From positions 3,906,001 to 3,970,000 of the forward strand of contig NZ_CP083809.1 of assembly GCF_020149765.1 (NCBI RefSeq): a stretch of DNA of 64,000 nt. Direction: 5' to 3'. This DNA comes from Pantoea agglomerans. Lineage in GTDB: Bacteria > Pseudomonadota > Gammaproteobacteria > Enterobacterales > Enterobacteriaceae. The position numbers and the translations under genes were made by a program. Positions within the stretch are counted from its first letter, which is position 1. Every line of letters begins with the position of its first letter. Shown here in pieces: positions 37,716 to 49,203 of this stretch. Below the pieces are notes generated by a model. The model did no database searches, was not told where the DNA came from, and saw only the letters and a list, made by a program, of their open reading frames with translations.

Positions 37716-38246
37716 GTGACAACAATAGTAAGCGTACGACGCAACGGACGAGTCGTTATCGGCGGTGATGGCCAGGCAACGCTCGGCAATACCGTTATGA
37801 AAGGCAACGTGAAAAAAGTGCGTCGTCTTTACAACGATAAAGTAATTGCCGGTTTCGCTGGCGGCACTGCAGATGCCTTCACGCTCTTTGAACTCTTCGA
37901 ACGTAAACTGGAAATGCATCAGGGCCACCTGGTGAAAGCTGCCGTCGAGCTGGCGAAAGACTGGCGCACCGACCGTATGCTGCGCCGTCTGGAAGCGCTG
38001 CTGGCGGTCGCTGATGAAAACGCCTCGCTGATCATCAGCGGCAACGGCGACGTCATCCAGCCCGAAAACGATCTGATCGCCATTGGTTCCGGTGGCCCCT
38101 TCGCTCAGGCGGCAGCGCGTGCGCTGCTGGAGAATACCGAGCTGGGCGCGCATGAGATCGTCGCGAAATCCTTAGATATCGCAGGCGACATCTGCATCTA
38201 CACTAACCACAATGTTAACTTCGAAGAACTGCCGTCCAGGGCGTAA
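37716..38246 (+). CDS. hslV: HslV, ATP-dependent protease peptidase subunit
   Basis: 176 residues from GTG ([24 protein letters not shown]), the E. coli length. After removal of Met1, Thr2 is the catalytic nucleophile of this proteasome-like dodecamer; GDGQ and the K34-type lysine in [10 protein letters not shown] are present. AAGGGG lies 9 bp upstream. It is 9 bp ahead of hslU, its ATPase. Heat-shock control is expected. Confidence 0.97.
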   Translation: MTTIVSVRRNGRVVIGGDGQATLGNTVMKGNVKKVRRLYNDKVIAGFAGGTADAFTLFELFERKLEMHQGHLVKAAVELAKDWRTDRMLRRLEALLAVADENASLIISGNGDVIQPENDLIAIGSGGPFAQAAARALLENTELGAHEIVAKSLDIAGDICIYTNHNVNFEELPSRA

Positions 38247-38255
38247 GGATTAAAG

Positions 38256-39587
38256 ATGTCTGAGATGACTCCCCGCGAAATCGTCAGCGAACTGAATCGC
38301 TTTATTATCGGCCAGGACGGCGCAAAAAAAGCTGTGGCCATCGCGCTGCGTAACCGCTGGCGTCGTATGCAGCTCGACGAAGAGCTGCGCCACGAGGTGA
38401 CGCCGAAAAACATTCTGATGATCGGCCCGACCGGCGTCGGTAAAACCGAAATCGCCCGTCGCCTGGCGAAGCTCGCCAACGCGCCGTTTATTAAGGTAGA
38501 GGCGACTAAGTTCACCGAAGTGGGCTACGTCGGTAAAGAAGTCGACTCAATTATTCGCGACCTGACCGACGCCGCCGTGAAAATGGTGCGCAGCCAGGCG
38601 ATAGAAAAGAACAAATACCGTGCCGAAGAGATGGCGGAAGAGCGCATCCTCGACGTGCTGATCCCGCCTGCCAAGAACAACTGGGGCCAGCCGGAGCAGA
38701 GCAGCGAACCCTCCGCCGCGCGCCAGTCGTTCCGCAAGAAGCTGCGCGAAGGCCAGCTGGACGATAAAGAGATTGAGATCGACCTCGCGGCCGCGCCGGC
38801 TGGCGTCGAAATCATGGCGCCTCCGGGCATGGAAGAGATGACCAACCAGCTTCAGTCGATGTTCCAGAATCTGGGCGGCCAGAAGCAGAAGCCGCGCAAG
38901 CTGAAAATCAAAGATGCGATGAAGCTGCTGATTGAAGAAGAAGCGGCCAAGCTGGTCAATCCGGAAGAGCTGAAGCAGGATGCGATCGAAGCGGTCGAGC
39001 AGCACGGCATCGTGTTTATCGACGAGATCGACAAAATCTGTAAGCGCGGCCAGTCGTCCGGCCCGGACGTGTCGCGCGAAGGCGTACAGCGCGATCTGCT
39101 GCCGCTGGTGGAAGGCTGCACCGTATCAACCAAGCACGGCATGGTGAAAACCGATCACATTCTGTTTATCGCGTCAGGCGCCTTCCAGGTCGCCAGCCCG
39201 TCAGATCTGATCCCGGAACTGCAGGGCCGTCTGCCGATTCGCGTCGAGCTGCAGGCGCTGACCGTGAACGATTTCGAGCGCATCCTCACCGAGCCGAACG
39301 CCTCTGTGACCGTACAGTACAAAGCGCTGATGGGCACCGAAGGGGTGAACGTCGAGTTCACCGAAGATGGTATTCGCCGCATCGCCGAAGCGGCATGGCA
39401 GGTTAACGAGACCACCGAGAATATCGGCGCACGTCGTTTGCACACCGTGCTGGAGCGTCTGATGGAAGATATCTCCTATGACGCCAGCGATCGTCACGGC
39501 GACTCTGTCACCATCGACGCGGAATATGTCAGCAAGCACCTGGATGAACTGGTGGCGGACGAAGATCTCAGCCGCTTTATCCTGTAA
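38256..39587 (+). CDS. hslU: HslU, ATPase/unfoldase of the HslUV protease
   Basis: 443 residues, same as E. coli. AAA+ protein: N-terminal [24 protein letters not shown], Walker [14 protein letters not shown], pore loop [10 protein letters not shown], intermediate I-domain (about 110-240), Walker [10 protein letters not shown], sensor 2 [14 protein letters not shown]-terminal SRFIL that docks in HslV. It unfolds substrates such as SulA. The C-terminal end is followed directly by a terminator. Confidence 0.98.
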   Translation: MSEMTPREIVSELNRFIIGQDGAKKAVAIALRNRWRRMQLDEELRHEVTPKNILMIGPTGVGKTEIARRLAKLANAPFIKVEATKFTEVGYVGKEVDSIIRDLTDAAVKMVRSQAIEKNKYRAEEMAEERILDVLIPPAKNNWGQPEQSSEPSAARQSFRKKLREGQLDDKEIEIDLAAAPAGVEIMAPPGMEEMTNQLQSMFQNLGGQKQKPRKLKIKDAMKLLIEEEAAKLVNPEELKQDAIEAVEQHGIVFIDEIDKICKRGQSSGPDVSREGVQRDLLPLVEGCTVSTKHGMVKTDHILFIASGAFQVASPSDLIPELQGRLPIRVELQALTVNDFERILTEPNASVTVQYKALMGTEGVNVEFTEDGIRRIAEAAWQVNETTENIGARRLHTVLERLMEDISYDASDRHGDSVTIDAEYVSKHLDELVADEDLSRFIL

Positions 39588-39613
39588 TTCTATTTTTCCA
39601 TGCGCTTGCGCAA

Positions 39614-39643
39614 AGCCCGGCCACTGCGCCGGGCTTTTTTTTT
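39614..39643 (+). terminator. Terminator of hslVU
   Basis: AGCCCGG (39614-39620) and CCGGGCT (39629-39635) with a T-run of about nine after. It ends 104 bp before rraA; no menA gene lies between. Confidence 0.93.
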
Positions 39644-39747
39644 CTGCATGCTGCTGATGCAGCGCCTTTTTTTCCGCTGATGATTTTGCCAACAATCCGC
39701 AACTGGCGGTATACTTACCGCTCCTGTGGCAAACAGATGGAACCACC

Positions 39748-40233
39748 ATGAAATACGATACCTCTGAACTCTGCGACATCTACCATGAAGAAGTGAACGT
39801 TGTTGAGCCGCTTTTTTCAAACTTCGGTGGCCGCACCTCATTTGGTGGTCAGATAACCACAGTGAAATGTTTCGAAGACAACGGCCTGCTCTACGATCTG
39901 CTGGAAGAGAACGGCCGGGGCCGCGTGCTGGTGATTGACGGCGGCGGTTCGGTGCGTCGCGCGCTGGTGGATGCGCAGCTGGCGCGTCTGGCGGTGGAAA
40001 GCGAATGGGAAGGCTTAGTGGTTTACGGCTCTGTGCGTCAGGTAGACGACCTGGAGGAGCTGGAGATCGGCATTCAGGCGATTGCCGCAGTGCCGGCAGG
40101 CGCGGCGGGTGAAGGCATCGGCGAGAGCGACGTGCGCGTTAATTTCGGCGGCGTCACCTTCTTTTCCGGCGACCATCTCTACGCCGACAATACCGGCATT
40201 ATCCTCTCAGAAGATCCGCTCGATATCGAGTAA
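39748..40233 (+). CDS. rraA: RraA, regulator of RNase E activity
   Basis: 161 residues as in E. coli. RraA trimers bind the C-terminal scaffold of RNase E and lower mRNA decay. The family core is [53 protein letters not shown] and [22 protein letters not shown]; it resembles class II aldolase/methyltransferase-like folds without catalysis. In E. coli menA precedes it; here hslU does. Confidence 0.97.
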   Translation: MKYDTSELCDIYHEEVNVVEPLFSNFGGRTSFGGQITTVKCFEDNGLLYDLLEENGRGRVLVIDGGGSVRRALVDAQLARLAVESEWEGLVVYGSVRQVDDLEELEIGIQAIAAVPAGAAGEGIGESDVRVNFGGVTFFSGDHLYADNTGIILSEDPLDIE

Positions 40234-40244
40234 CGCCGAAAACG

Positions 40245-40271
40245 AAAACGGGAGCGATGCGCTCCCGTTTT
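40245..40271. terminator. Bidirectional terminator between rraA and zapB
   Basis: AAAACGGGAGC (40245-40255) and GCTCCCGTTTT (40261-40271), with A's before and T's after, so it serves both convergent genes. Confidence 0.93.
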
Positions 40272-40288
40272 TCATAGTAATGAGGCGC

Positions 40289-40528
40289 TTACACCTCTTC
40301 CATTTTTCCCAGCAGTGCACGCAGGCGATCCTGCCACAGATGCTGCTCTTCCTTTAGCTGCTGATTTTCACGCACCAGCGAGTCATGATTGCCCGCCGCC
40401 TGTTGCGCTTCGTTTTTCAGCGCGTTGTTCTGCTCTTTCAGCTCTTCGATTTCCATCTGCAGCAGGGTGATGGTATCAATCGCCTGCTGAACTTTCGCTT
40501 CCAGTTTCTCAAATACTTCAAATGACAT
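40289..40528 (-). CDS. zapB: ZapB, coiled-coil cell-division factor
   Basis: 79 residues (E. coli 81). Almost wholly coiled coil: [26 protein letters not shown] heptads, ending ALLGKMEEV as in E. coli. It links the Z-ring (via ZapA) to the nucleoid terminus (via MatP). Highly conserved neighbour of glpF. Confidence 0.97.
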   Translation of the reverse strand: MSFEVFEKLEAKVQQAIDTITLLQMEIEELKEQNNALKNEAQQAAGNHDSLVRENQQLKEEQHLWQDRLRALLGKMEEV

Positions 40529-40822
40529 CTTTCTGACCTCTCCTAAATTCTCGCAGGGCGTTGATGATGCCAGCCTTAGCGCGTGACGCCCTGTATCAGC
40601 CAGGCCAGCAACAATGTTTCCGATTGTATGTAGCCTGATAGCGCAAGTCCAGCGACGCGGGCACTGCGGGCGCAGTCTGTAACACTTTTCGGCTTATACC
40701 TGGCCTGCTGCCGCTGCGCATGTACGCCGCGAAAAACCGAGGCGGCCAAAAAGTTGAAATGATGTTTCATGAAAGTGAAAAGGCGCGAAAACGCGCATTT
40801 TTATGACTCAGCACACAGATTT

Positions 40823-40862
40823 AGATTTCGCTATTTCTCGTTTATGCTCGTTAACGATAAAT
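40823..40862 (+). promoter_or_regulatory. Probable GlpR operators upstream of glpF
   Basis: TATGCTCGTTAACGATAAAT near 40843-40862 fits the GlpR consensus (ATGTTCG-TTAACGA-type dyad), and a weaker ATTTCGCTATTTCTCGTTT lies just before. They lie in the 420-bp zapB-glpF gap, 90-125 bp before glpF. No gene is supported in this gap (40529-40948). Confidence 0.65.
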
Positions 40863-40948
40863 TCACATCAACCCTACAATAAAGCTGGGTGACTCATGGA
40901 TTGAGAACAAAAACTGATAAAATTTAACCTCGCTTCAGGAATACCATT

Positions 40949-41797
40949 ATGAGTCAGACATCGAACACACTGAAAGGGCAATGCATCGCCGAATTCATCG
41001 GTACCGGCTTGATTATCTTTTTTGGCGCAGGCTGCGTGGCCGCGCTGAAGGTCGCCGGAGCCGCATTCGGACAATGGGAAATCTGTATTATCTGGGGACT
41101 GGCCGTCTCCATGGCCGTCTACCTTACCGCTGGCGTTTCGGGCGCCCATCTTAACCCTGCCGTCACGGTGGCGCTTTGTCTGTTCGCCAACTTTGAAGGG
41201 CGCAAGGTGGTGCCTTATATCCTGGCGCAGGTCGCGGGCGCGTTCTGCGCTGCCGCGCTGGTTTATGGCCTTTATTACAATCTGTTCTTCGATTACGAGC
41301 AAAGCCACCAGATGGTGCGCGGCACGGTTCAGAGCCTGGATCTCGCCGGTATCTTCTCTACCTATCCTAACCCGCATATCAGCGTGGGCCAGGCGTTCCT
41401 GGTTGAAATGGTGATCACCGCAGTGCTGATGGCGGTCATCATGGCGCTGACTGACGATGGCAACGGCGTACCCCGTGGTCCGCTGGCGCCGCTGTTAATC
41501 GGCCTGCTGGTCGCCGTTATCGGTGGCGCGATGGGTCCGCTGACCGGCTTCGCCCTGAACCCGGCGCGTGATTTCGGACCCAAGCTGTTCGCCTTCTTTG
41601 CGGGTTGGGGTAACGTGGCCTTCACGGGCGGTAAAGATATCCCCTACTTCCTGGTACCGATCTTTGGCCCGTTAGTGGGAGCCTGCCTGGGCGCCTTCGG
41701 CTATCGCGCACTGATTGGCCGCCACCTGCCTGGCGCCGTACTGGTCACCAGCAAAACAGAAAAACCGGTCGCACGCGCTGAGCAGCGTAAAGCGTAA
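40949..41797 (+). CDS. glpF: GlpF, glycerol facilitator
   Basis: 282 residues (E. coli 281). Aquaglyceroporin of the inner membrane with six helices and the two half-helix motifs HLNPAVTVAL and FALNPARDFGPK; the D after the second NPAR is typical of glycerol channels. First gene of glpFKX, 27 bp ahead of glpK. Confidence 0.97.
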   Translation: MSQTSNTLKGQCIAEFIGTGLIIFFGAGCVAALKVAGAAFGQWEICIIWGLAVSMAVYLTAGVSGAHLNPAVTVALCLFANFEGRKVVPYILAQVAGAFCAAALVYGLYYNLFFDYEQSHQMVRGTVQSLDLAGIFSTYPNPHISVGQAFLVEMVITAVLMAVIMALTDDGNGVPRGPLAPLLIGLLVAVIGGAMGPLTGFALNPARDFGPKLFAFFAGWGNVAFTGGKDIPYFLVPIFGPLVGACLGAFGYRALIGRHLPGAVLVTSKTEKPVARAEQRKA

Positions 41798-41824
41798 GTT
41801 TCACCTTTTCATCGGGAATGCATT

Positions 41825-43342
<1,518 letters not shown>

Positions 43343-43388
43343 CAGGAGAGCGTGCCAGCCACCGCCGGCACCCCTCTCAGCCTTCCGG

Positions 43389-43417
43389 GCCCGCGACGCT
43401 GTCGCGGGCTTTTTTTT
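43389..43417 (+). terminator. Terminator between glpK and glpX
   Basis: GCCCGCGAC (43389-43397) and GTCGCGGGC (43401-43409), 3-nt loop, then T8. It would reduce read-through into glpX, 49 bp downstream. Confidence 0.93.
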
Positions 43418-43465
43418 GCCCTTCCGCGCTATGCTACACTGCCCTTTTTTCAGCAGGTGCAGGCC

Positions 43466-44476
43466 ATGAAACGAGAACTTGCCATAGAATTTTCCCGCGT
43501 GACCGAAGCGGCGGCGTTAGCTGGCTATCGCTGGCTGGGACGCGGCGACAAAAACAGCGCCGACGGCGCTGCCGTCCACGCGATGCGACACGTCCTGAAT
43601 ACCATCGATATCGACGGCCAGATTGTGATTGGCGAAGGCGAGATTGACGAAGCGCCGATGCTCTATATCGGCGAGAAGGTCGGTAGCGGACGCGGTGACG
43701 CGGTCGATATCGCCGTCGATCCCATCGAAGGCACGCGCATGACCGCAATGGGCCAGGCCAACGCGCTGGCGGTGCTGGCGGTCGGGGACAAGGGCAGCTT
43801 TCTTCACGCGCCTGATATGTATATGGAGAAGCTGATTGTCGGTCCGGCGGCGCGCGGCCATATCGATCTCAACCTTCCGCTGGAAACCAATCTGCGCAAT
43901 ATCGCCGCAGCGCTGGATAAGCCGCTGGCGCAGCTGACGGTCTCCATTCTGGCGAAACCGCGCCACGACGCCGTTATCGCCCAGCTGCAGCAGCTTGGCG
44001 TGCGCGTCTTCGCCTTCCCCGACGGCGACGTGGCGGCCTCTATCCTTACCTGTATGCCTGACAGCGAGGTGGACGTGCTCTACGGCATTGGCGGCGCGCC
44101 GGAAGGCGTGGTGTCGGCGGCGGTAATCCGCGCGCTGGATGGCGATATGCAGGGCCGTCTGCTGCCGCGTCATGAGGTTAAAGGCGAGAGCGAAGAGAAT
44201 CGCCGCATCGGCGAGCAGGAGCTGGCGCGCTGCGACGAGATGGGTATTAAAGCGGGCGAGGTGTTACCGCTGGCGCGTATGGCGCGCAACGACAACGTGA
44301 TCTTCGCCGCCACCGGCATTACCAGCGGCGACCTGCTGAAGGGAATTACGCGCCAGGGCAATATCGCCACCAGCGAAACCCTGCTGATACGCGGCAAATC
44401 GCGCACTATCCGCCGCATCCAGTCGATCCACTATCTGGACCGCAAAGACGCGGCGCTGCATCCCTTTATCCTGTAA
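43466..44476 (+). CDS. glpX: GlpX, class II fructose-1,6-bisphosphatase
   Basis: 336 residues from MKRELAIEFSRVTEAAALAGY, the E. coli length. Li-sensitive Mn-dependent FBPase family: GEGEIDEAPMLYIGE and AVDPIEGTRMTAMG carry the metal ligands. It supports gluconeogenesis from glycerol. It overlaps emrD tail to tail by 11 bp. Confidence 0.96.
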   Translation: MKRELAIEFSRVTEAAALAGYRWLGRGDKNSADGAAVHAMRHVLNTIDIDGQIVIGEGEIDEAPMLYIGEKVGSGRGDAVDIAVDPIEGTRMTAMGQANALAVLAVGDKGSFLHAPDMYMEKLIVGPAARGHIDLNLPLETNLRNIAAALDKPLAQLTVSILAKPRHDAVIAQLQQLGVRVFAFPDGDVAASILTCMPDSEVDVLYGIGGAPEGVVSAAVIRALDGDMQGRLLPRHEVKGESEENRRIGEQELARCDEMGIKAGEVLPLARMARNDNVIFAATGITSGDLLKGITRQGNIATSETLLIRGKSRTIRRIQSIHYLDRKDAALHPFIL

Positions 44477-45662
44477 CCGTGTCGCGCTGACCTTCTGGCT
44501 GTCGCGACAGCGGCAGCCAGCACAGCAGCATCACCAGCGCGGTAGCGAACATCAGCATGCCCAGGCTGAACTGGTCGCGCTGCGGCAGCAGTGCCGACGC
44601 CCAGGCCACCACGCCCGATCCCAGATTTTGCAATCCCCCAATCAGCGCACCGGCGCTGCCCGCCAGCCACGCGTAGGGCTCCATCGCGCCGGAGGTCGCC
44701 AGCGGAAACAGCATGCCCGCGCCGAAGAAAAAGAGCGCGGCGGGCACCAGCAGCGTCCAGATATTCATCATGCCGAACCACGCCGGGAGCCACATCAGCG
44801 CGCCCGCCAGCAGGCAGCTGTTGATGCCGATCCACATCAGGCTATGCCAGGAGCGCGCTTCGCGTCCGGCAAACCAGGCGCCGAAAAAGGCGGCGGGGAT
44901 CGGCAGAATAAACAGAATGCTGACGGTCACGGCATCCAGTCCCAGCACCCCGCCCAGCAGCACGCCGCAGCTCGCCTCGAATACCGCAATCCCCGCCAGC
45001 GCGCCGATCAGCAGCACAATAAAGCGCACAAAGCTGGCGTCGCGCAGCAGCCGCTGATAGCGGCGGAAAAAAGGCGTGACTTCGCCGCCTTGCGGGCGCG
45101 TCTCCGGCAGCCAGCGCATCATCGCGCCGGTCACTGAGAAGCAGAGCAGCAGCAGGAAGGCGAAACAGGCGTGCCAGCCAAACAGCTTCGTCAGCAGCGC
45201 GCCGATCACCGGTGCCAGCAGCGGGCTGACCAGCAGCCCCATATTGAGCAGGCTATTGGCCTGACGCAGCGCGACGCCCGAATAGAGGTCGCGCGGCATG
45301 GTGCGCGCCATCACGCCCGCGACGCCGGTGCCCAGCCCCTGAATGGCGCTGCCCAGCACCAGTATGTTCAGCGACGGCGCCAGCATCGCGGTGACGGCAC
45401 CGATCATAAAGATCGTCATGCCGGCGAGGATCACCGGACGACGACCGATGCTGTCAGAGAGCGGGCCGTAGATCAACTGCGATCCGCCATAGGTCATCAG
45501 ATAGGCCGCCATCACGCGCTGCAGCGTGCCGTCGTGCACGCCAAGGGCGTCAGCCATCTCGGCCATCGCCGGGACATAGATCGTCTGCGCCATCTGTCCA
45601 ACCGCCAGCATTAAAATCAACATCAGCAGCAGCGGCCGATTTTCTATCTTCTTCATCGACAT
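44466..45662 (-). CDS. emrD: EmrD, MFS multidrug efflux transporter
   Basis: 398 residues (E. coli 394). Twelve membrane helices; the MFS motif between helices 2 and 3 is GPLSDSIGRRPVIL. Long stretches match E. coli EmrD (AVGQMAQTIYVPA; FFFGAGMLFPLATSGAMEP). It is a proton-driven exporter of amphipathic drugs. In E. coli emrD lies elsewhere on the chromosome; here it fills the glpX-fpr gap. Start taken at the first ATG; a second lies two codons in. Confidence 0.92.
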   Translation of the reverse strand: MSMKKIENRPLLLMLILMLAVGQMAQTIYVPAMAEMADALGVHDGTLQRVMAAYLMTYGGSQLIYGPLSDSIGRRPVILAGMTIFMIGAVTAMLAPSLNILVLGSAIQGLGTGVAGVMARTMPRDLYSGVALRQANSLLNMGLLVSPLLAPVIGALLTKLFGWHACFAFLLLLCFSVTGAMMRWLPETRPQGGEVTPFFRRYQRLLRDASFVRFIVLLIGALAGIAVFEASCGVLLGGVLGLDAVTVSILFILPIPAAFFGAWFAGREARSWHSLMWIGINSCLLAGALMWLPAWFGMMNIWTLLVPAALFFFGAGMLFPLATSGAMEPYAWLAGSAGALIGGLQNLGSGVVAWASALLPQRDQFSLGMLMFATALVMLLCWLPLSRQPEGQRDTVTG

Positions 45663-45946
45663 CTCAGTCTGGGAAATAAAATGAATTCAGCAGCAAAAGG
45701 CGCTGCATCGGGTTTATGGCGGGAAAAATATCAGGATTACGTGACAAATCGAGAGAGGGACGTAAAGAGGTCGACGTGAAGGGCGTCAAGTTTTCGTACC
45801 ACCTTGTCAACCGCGGGCAACGGCGTGTTGAGACGTGCGGCGCATTTGTCGATTAGAGCCAAAAAACCGGCGCGCGGGTGGAAAAAGCGCCGCGCAGCCG
45901 CGATGATAACACTGTGCCTGAAAAATCAACGACCAGGAGAGTAATG

Positions 45947-46693
45947 ATGGCTGAATGGGTCAATGCGCAAGTAAAGGAAGTGAAGAACTGGACGGACGCG
46001 CTGTTCAGTCTGCGGGTGCATGCGCCGATCGATGCGTTTACCGCCGGTCAGTTCGCCAAGCTGGCGCTGGAGATCGACGGCGAACGCGTGCAGCGCGCCT
46101 ACTCTTACGTTAACGCCCCCAGCGATCCGCTGCTGGAGTTCTATCTGGTCACGGTGCCAGAAGGCAAACTGAGCCCGCGTCTGCACGCGCTCAGACCAGG
46201 CGACACCCTGATGGTAACCAAAGAGGCCGCCGGTTTTTTTGTGCTGGATGAGATCCCGCCGTGCAAAACCCTGTGGATGCTGGCGACCGGCACGGCGATT
46301 GGGCCTTACCTCTCTATTCTGCAACAGGGCGAAGGGCTGGATCGCTTCGACCATATCGTGCTGGTACACGCGGTGCGCTACGCCGCAGATCTCAGCTACC
46401 TGCCGCTGATGCAGTCGCTGCAGCAGATCTACAACGGCAAGCTGCGCATTCAGACGGTGGTGAGCCGTGAAAACGCAGCGGGCTCGCTCACCGGCCGCGT
46501 ACCGGCGCTGATCGAAAGCGGCGAACTGGAGCGCGCGGTCGGCCTGCCGATAGAGGCGGAGTCGGGCCATATTATGCTGTGCGGCAACCCGCAGATGGTG
46601 CGCGATACCCAGCAGATGCTGAAAGAGACGCGCGATATGCGTAAGCATCTGAAGCGTAAACCGGGGCATATCACCAGCGAGCACTACTGGTAA
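45947..46693 (+). CDS. fpr: Fpr, flavodoxin/ferredoxin-NADP reductase
   Basis: 248 residues from MAEWVNAQVKEVKNWTDALF, the E. coli length and N-terminus, with GGAGA 7 bp upstream. FAD-binding motif RAYSYVN, NADP-binding GTAIGPYLSIL, and the C-terminal aromatic EHYW that stacks on FAD. It supplies electrons via flavodoxin or ferredoxin and belongs to SoxRS defence in E. coli. Confidence 0.97.
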   Translation: MAEWVNAQVKEVKNWTDALFSLRVHAPIDAFTAGQFAKLALEIDGERVQRAYSYVNAPSDPLLEFYLVTVPEGKLSPRLHALRPGDTLMVTKEAAGFFVLDEIPPCKTLWMLATGTAIGPYLSILQQGEGLDRFDHIVLVHAVRYAADLSYLPLMQSLQQIYNGKLRIQTVVSRENAAGSLTGRVPALIESGELERAVGLPIEAESGHIMLCGNPQMVRDTQQMLKETRDMRKHLKRKPGHITSEHYW

Positions 46694-46810
46694 GCTGGCT
46701 GCGATGCGTTAATTCTTATGTCGGGGACGAATTTTGCCCGTCGCGCTTTTGACTTTCACAGGTAAAACCCGTTCTAATTTGGCGCAGAGTTTACTGGTCG
46801 AGCCAACGAA

Positions 46811-47437
46811 ATGAAGAATTTGCCTGGCGCGCTGCTGCTGAGCCTTGCGCTAACGGCCCCGGCATTTGCCGCCGATCCCCCGCTGCGCGAGCGCAGTGAA
46901 TCCGTGCCTGCCGCACCCTACCTGCTGGCGGGCGCGCCTACCTTTGATATGACCATCGGCCAGTTCCGCGAACGGTATAACGCCGCCAACGCCGACCTGC
47001 CGCTGATGGAGTATCGTGCCATCGATAACAGGAACGACAGCAGTCGCCTGACGCGCGCGGCGAGCAAAATCAGCGAAACCCTCTACGCCTCTACCGCGCT
47101 GGAGCAGGGAACCGGAAAAGTGAAAACGCTGCAGCTTACCTGGCTGCCGGTGCCGGGCCCGGATCAGAAAGCGTCGCAGGAGAAGGCGATGGCCTATATG
47201 ACGGCGCTGCTGCGCTTTTTCGTACCCGGCCTTACGCCGGACGAAGCGCGGAAAAAGCTCAACGCGCTGCTGAGCGAAGGCAAAGGCGCGCGCTATTTTT
47301 CCCGCACAGAAGGCGCGCTGCGCTTCGTGGTGGCGGACAACGGCGACAAGGGTCTGACCTTCGCTATCGAGCCAATAAAACTGGCGCTGCCGCCTGCCGA
47401 TCAGGGCGGCAAAAATGACGAAAAGCAAAGCCATTAA
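46811..47437 (+). CDS. yiiQ: YiiQ, DUF1454 periplasmic protein
   Basis: 208 residues. The N-terminal signal peptide (LPGALLLSLALTAPAFAAD) predicts periplasmic location. Family features are FDMTIGQFRERYNAANADLPLMEYRAI and the region FVPGLTPDEARKKLNALL. The function is unknown. E. coli order fpr-yiiR-yiiQ-tpiA is kept except that yiiR is absent. The C-terminal tail (PADQGGKNDEKQSH) is poorly conserved. Confidence 0.88.
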   Translation: MKNLPGALLLSLALTAPAFAADPPLRERSESVPAAPYLLAGAPTFDMTIGQFRERYNAANADLPLMEYRAIDNRNDSSRLTRAASKISETLYASTALEQGTGKVKTLQLTWLPVPGPDQKASQEKAMAYMTALLRFFVPGLTPDEARKKLNALLSEGKGARYFSRTEGALRFVVADNGDKGLTFAIEPIKLALPPADQGGKNDEKQSH

Positions 47438-47520
47438 CCTGATAGATCTCTATACTGTCTGGCAGTCTACGCTGCCTGCTGGCAGTGCAATTTAATGAAT
47501 CGCGTAACGCGGAGGATAGA

Positions 47521-48288
47521 ATGCGACATCCATTGGTTATGGGTAACTGGAAACTGAATGGCAGCAAGCAGATGACAGGCGAGCTGATCGAAGGCCTGCG
47601 CAAAGCGCTCTCCGGCGTTGACGGCTGCGGCGTGGCGATCGCCCCGCCGGCTATCTACCTCGACCAGGCGAAACACGCCATCTCCGGCAGCCATATCGCC
47701 CTGGGCGCGCAGAACGTCGACGTCAACCTCTCCGGCGCTTTTACCGGCGAAACCTCCGCGGACATGCTGAAAGATATCGGCGCGAAATATATCATTATCG
47801 GTCACTCTGAACGTCGTACCTACCACAAAGAGAGCGACGAGTTCATCGCGAAGAAATTCGCCGTGCTGAAAGCGGCAGGCCTGGTGCCGGTGCTGTGCAT
47901 TGGTGAAACCGAAGCGGAAAACGAAGCGGGCCAGACGGAAGAAGTCTGCGCGCGCCAGATCGACGCGGTGCTGGAAACTCAGGGCGCGGAAGCCTTTAAC
48001 GGCGCGGTTATCGCCTATGAGCCGGTCTGGGCTATCGGCACCGGCAAATCAGCGACCCCGGCGCAGGCGCAGGCGGTGCACAAATTTATTCGCCAGCACA
48101 TCGCGAAAAAAGACGCTGCGGTCGCCGAGCAGGTGATCATTCAGTACGGCGGCTCCGTTAACGACAAGAACGCGGCTGAACTCTTCACCCAGCCGGACAT
48201 CGACGGCGCGCTGGTTGGCGGTGCCTCACTGAAGGCTGACGCCTTCGCCGTTATCGTTAAGGCAGCGGCAGAAGCGAAAAAAGCGTAA
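47521..48288 (+). CDS. tpiA: TpiA, triosephosphate isomerase
   Basis: 255 residues from [17 protein letters not shown] (same length as E. coli). Catalytic residues are visible: N and K in GNWKLNG, H in IIGHSERR, E in [12 protein letters not shown], and the phosphate loop QYGGSVN. Glycolytic TIM barrel connecting DHAP from glpK/gpsA chemistry with glyceraldehyde 3-phosphate. Confidence 0.98.
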   Translation: MRHPLVMGNWKLNGSKQMTGELIEGLRKALSGVDGCGVAIAPPAIYLDQAKHAISGSHIALGAQNVDVNLSGAFTGETSADMLKDIGAKYIIIGHSERRTYHKESDEFIAKKFAVLKAAGLVPVLCIGETEAENEAGQTEEVCARQIDAVLETQGAEAFNGAVIAYEPVWAIGTGKSATPAQAQAVHKFIRQHIAKKDAAVAEQVIIQYGGSVNDKNAAELFTQPDIDGALVGGASLKADAFAVIVKAAAEAKKA

Positions 48289-48304
48289 CCTTCGATACGC
48301 AGAA

Positions 48305-48330
48305 AAGGCGGCCTTCAGGCCGCCTTTTTT
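48305..48330. terminator. Terminator between tpiA and cdh
   Basis: AAGGCGGCC (48305-48313), TTCA loop, GGCCGCCTT (48318-48326), T-run to 48330; also usable on the minus strand. The T-run overlaps the cdh stop codon. Confidence 0.94.
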
Positions 48331-49087
48331 ATTGCCGCAATATCCCGCAGCTGTGGTCCTGCAGCTCCTCTGCCGATCCCCGGTTTAGCAACAGCCAGTT
48401 GCGCGCCAGCGCCATTATTGCCAGGCGTCCATCCGGCAGCGCCGCCAGCGCCAGGCCATATTTGCCCATTTCGCTGCCCGCGTTGGGGATCTCGTTCGCC
48501 ACGCGGATAAACAGGCTCTGCTGCGTCAGCTCGGGCAGCGTGAGCGCGCGTATCTGGTAAGGGTGCTGAAGCAGCTTCTCCTCCTGCCAGCGGTCTGAAA
48601 GCGCGGGCGCGAGACGGTCCAGCGAGCGGCGTACGTCGGGACGCAGGCAGGAGATATGGATATGCAGCTGATTCTGGGTGCGGCCATACTCGGCGTTGAT
48701 CGCCAGCGACAGCGCGCTGTCGGGAATGGGCGCGCCGCGCTTTGCCGCCAGCTGCGCACGCGCCTGCCAGGCGAAGGCAAAGAAATTGGGCGTCGCGGGG
48801 TCGAGCAGCGCCGGGCTTTCCATCCCGCTGATTTTCGCCAGCGGGATCAGCAGATACTGCAGCGGCCCGTTGAGATCTTTGAGCAGCGCATAGCCCTGCT
48901 CAAGCTCGACGCGCTGACAGGGGGCGGGCGCGCCCGTTGCGCGCTGATTCGGCTCGCACTTTTCGCTGACGATGTGCCACAGCGCATCGCTGCTTTTATG
49001 CAGGTGGAGGGCGGCAACGACTAAACCGCTTATCAGGATCAACAGCAGCAGCGCAATCAGGCCCAGCGCACGGCGACGTTCCTGCAT
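48329..49087 (-). CDS. cdh: Cdh, CDP-diacylglycerol pyrophosphatase
   Basis: 252 residues from MQERRRALGLIAL (E. coli 251); longer starts add a Lys/Arg-rich stretch with no family match. An N-terminal membrane anchor (about 8-28) leads to a periplasmic HIT-like domain with HIHISC; KDLNGPLQYLL and LLDPATPNFF are shared with E. coli. It hydrolyses CDP-diacylglycerol to CMP and phosphatidate. Confidence 0.94.
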   Translation of the reverse strand: MQERRRALGLIALLLLILISGLVVAALHLHKSSDALWHIVSEKCEPNQRATGAPAPCQRVELEQGYALLKDLNGPLQYLLIPLAKISGMESPALLDPATPNFFAFAWQARAQLAAKRGAPIPDSALSLAINAEYGRTQNQLHIHISCLRPDVRRSLDRLAPALSDRWQEEKLLQHPYQIRALTLPELTQQSLFIRVANEIPNAGSEMGKYGLALAALPDGRLAIMALARNWLLLNRGSAEELQDHSCGILRQ

Positions 49088-49152
49088 AGCAAAGCCCCTC
49101 TTTCCGATTTTTTTTTTGCATCCTCGCCTGGCGACCACGCAATGTCACGCAC

Positions 49153-49185
49153 AAATAAAAACGGCCAGCATGGTAGCTGACCGTC
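49153..49185 (-). terminator. Terminator of sbp
   Basis: Minus strand: ACGGTCAGC and GCTGGCCGT around a 6-nt loop, followed by TTTTATTT; 19 bp past the sbp stop. Confidence 0.9.
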
Positions 49186-49203
49186 TTCACTGCGCTTGCG
49201 CGA

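Noticed and set aside
40576..40770. 64-codon minus frame between zapB and glpF
   Set aside because: No ribosome site or family match, and it covers the regulatory gap upstream of glpF.
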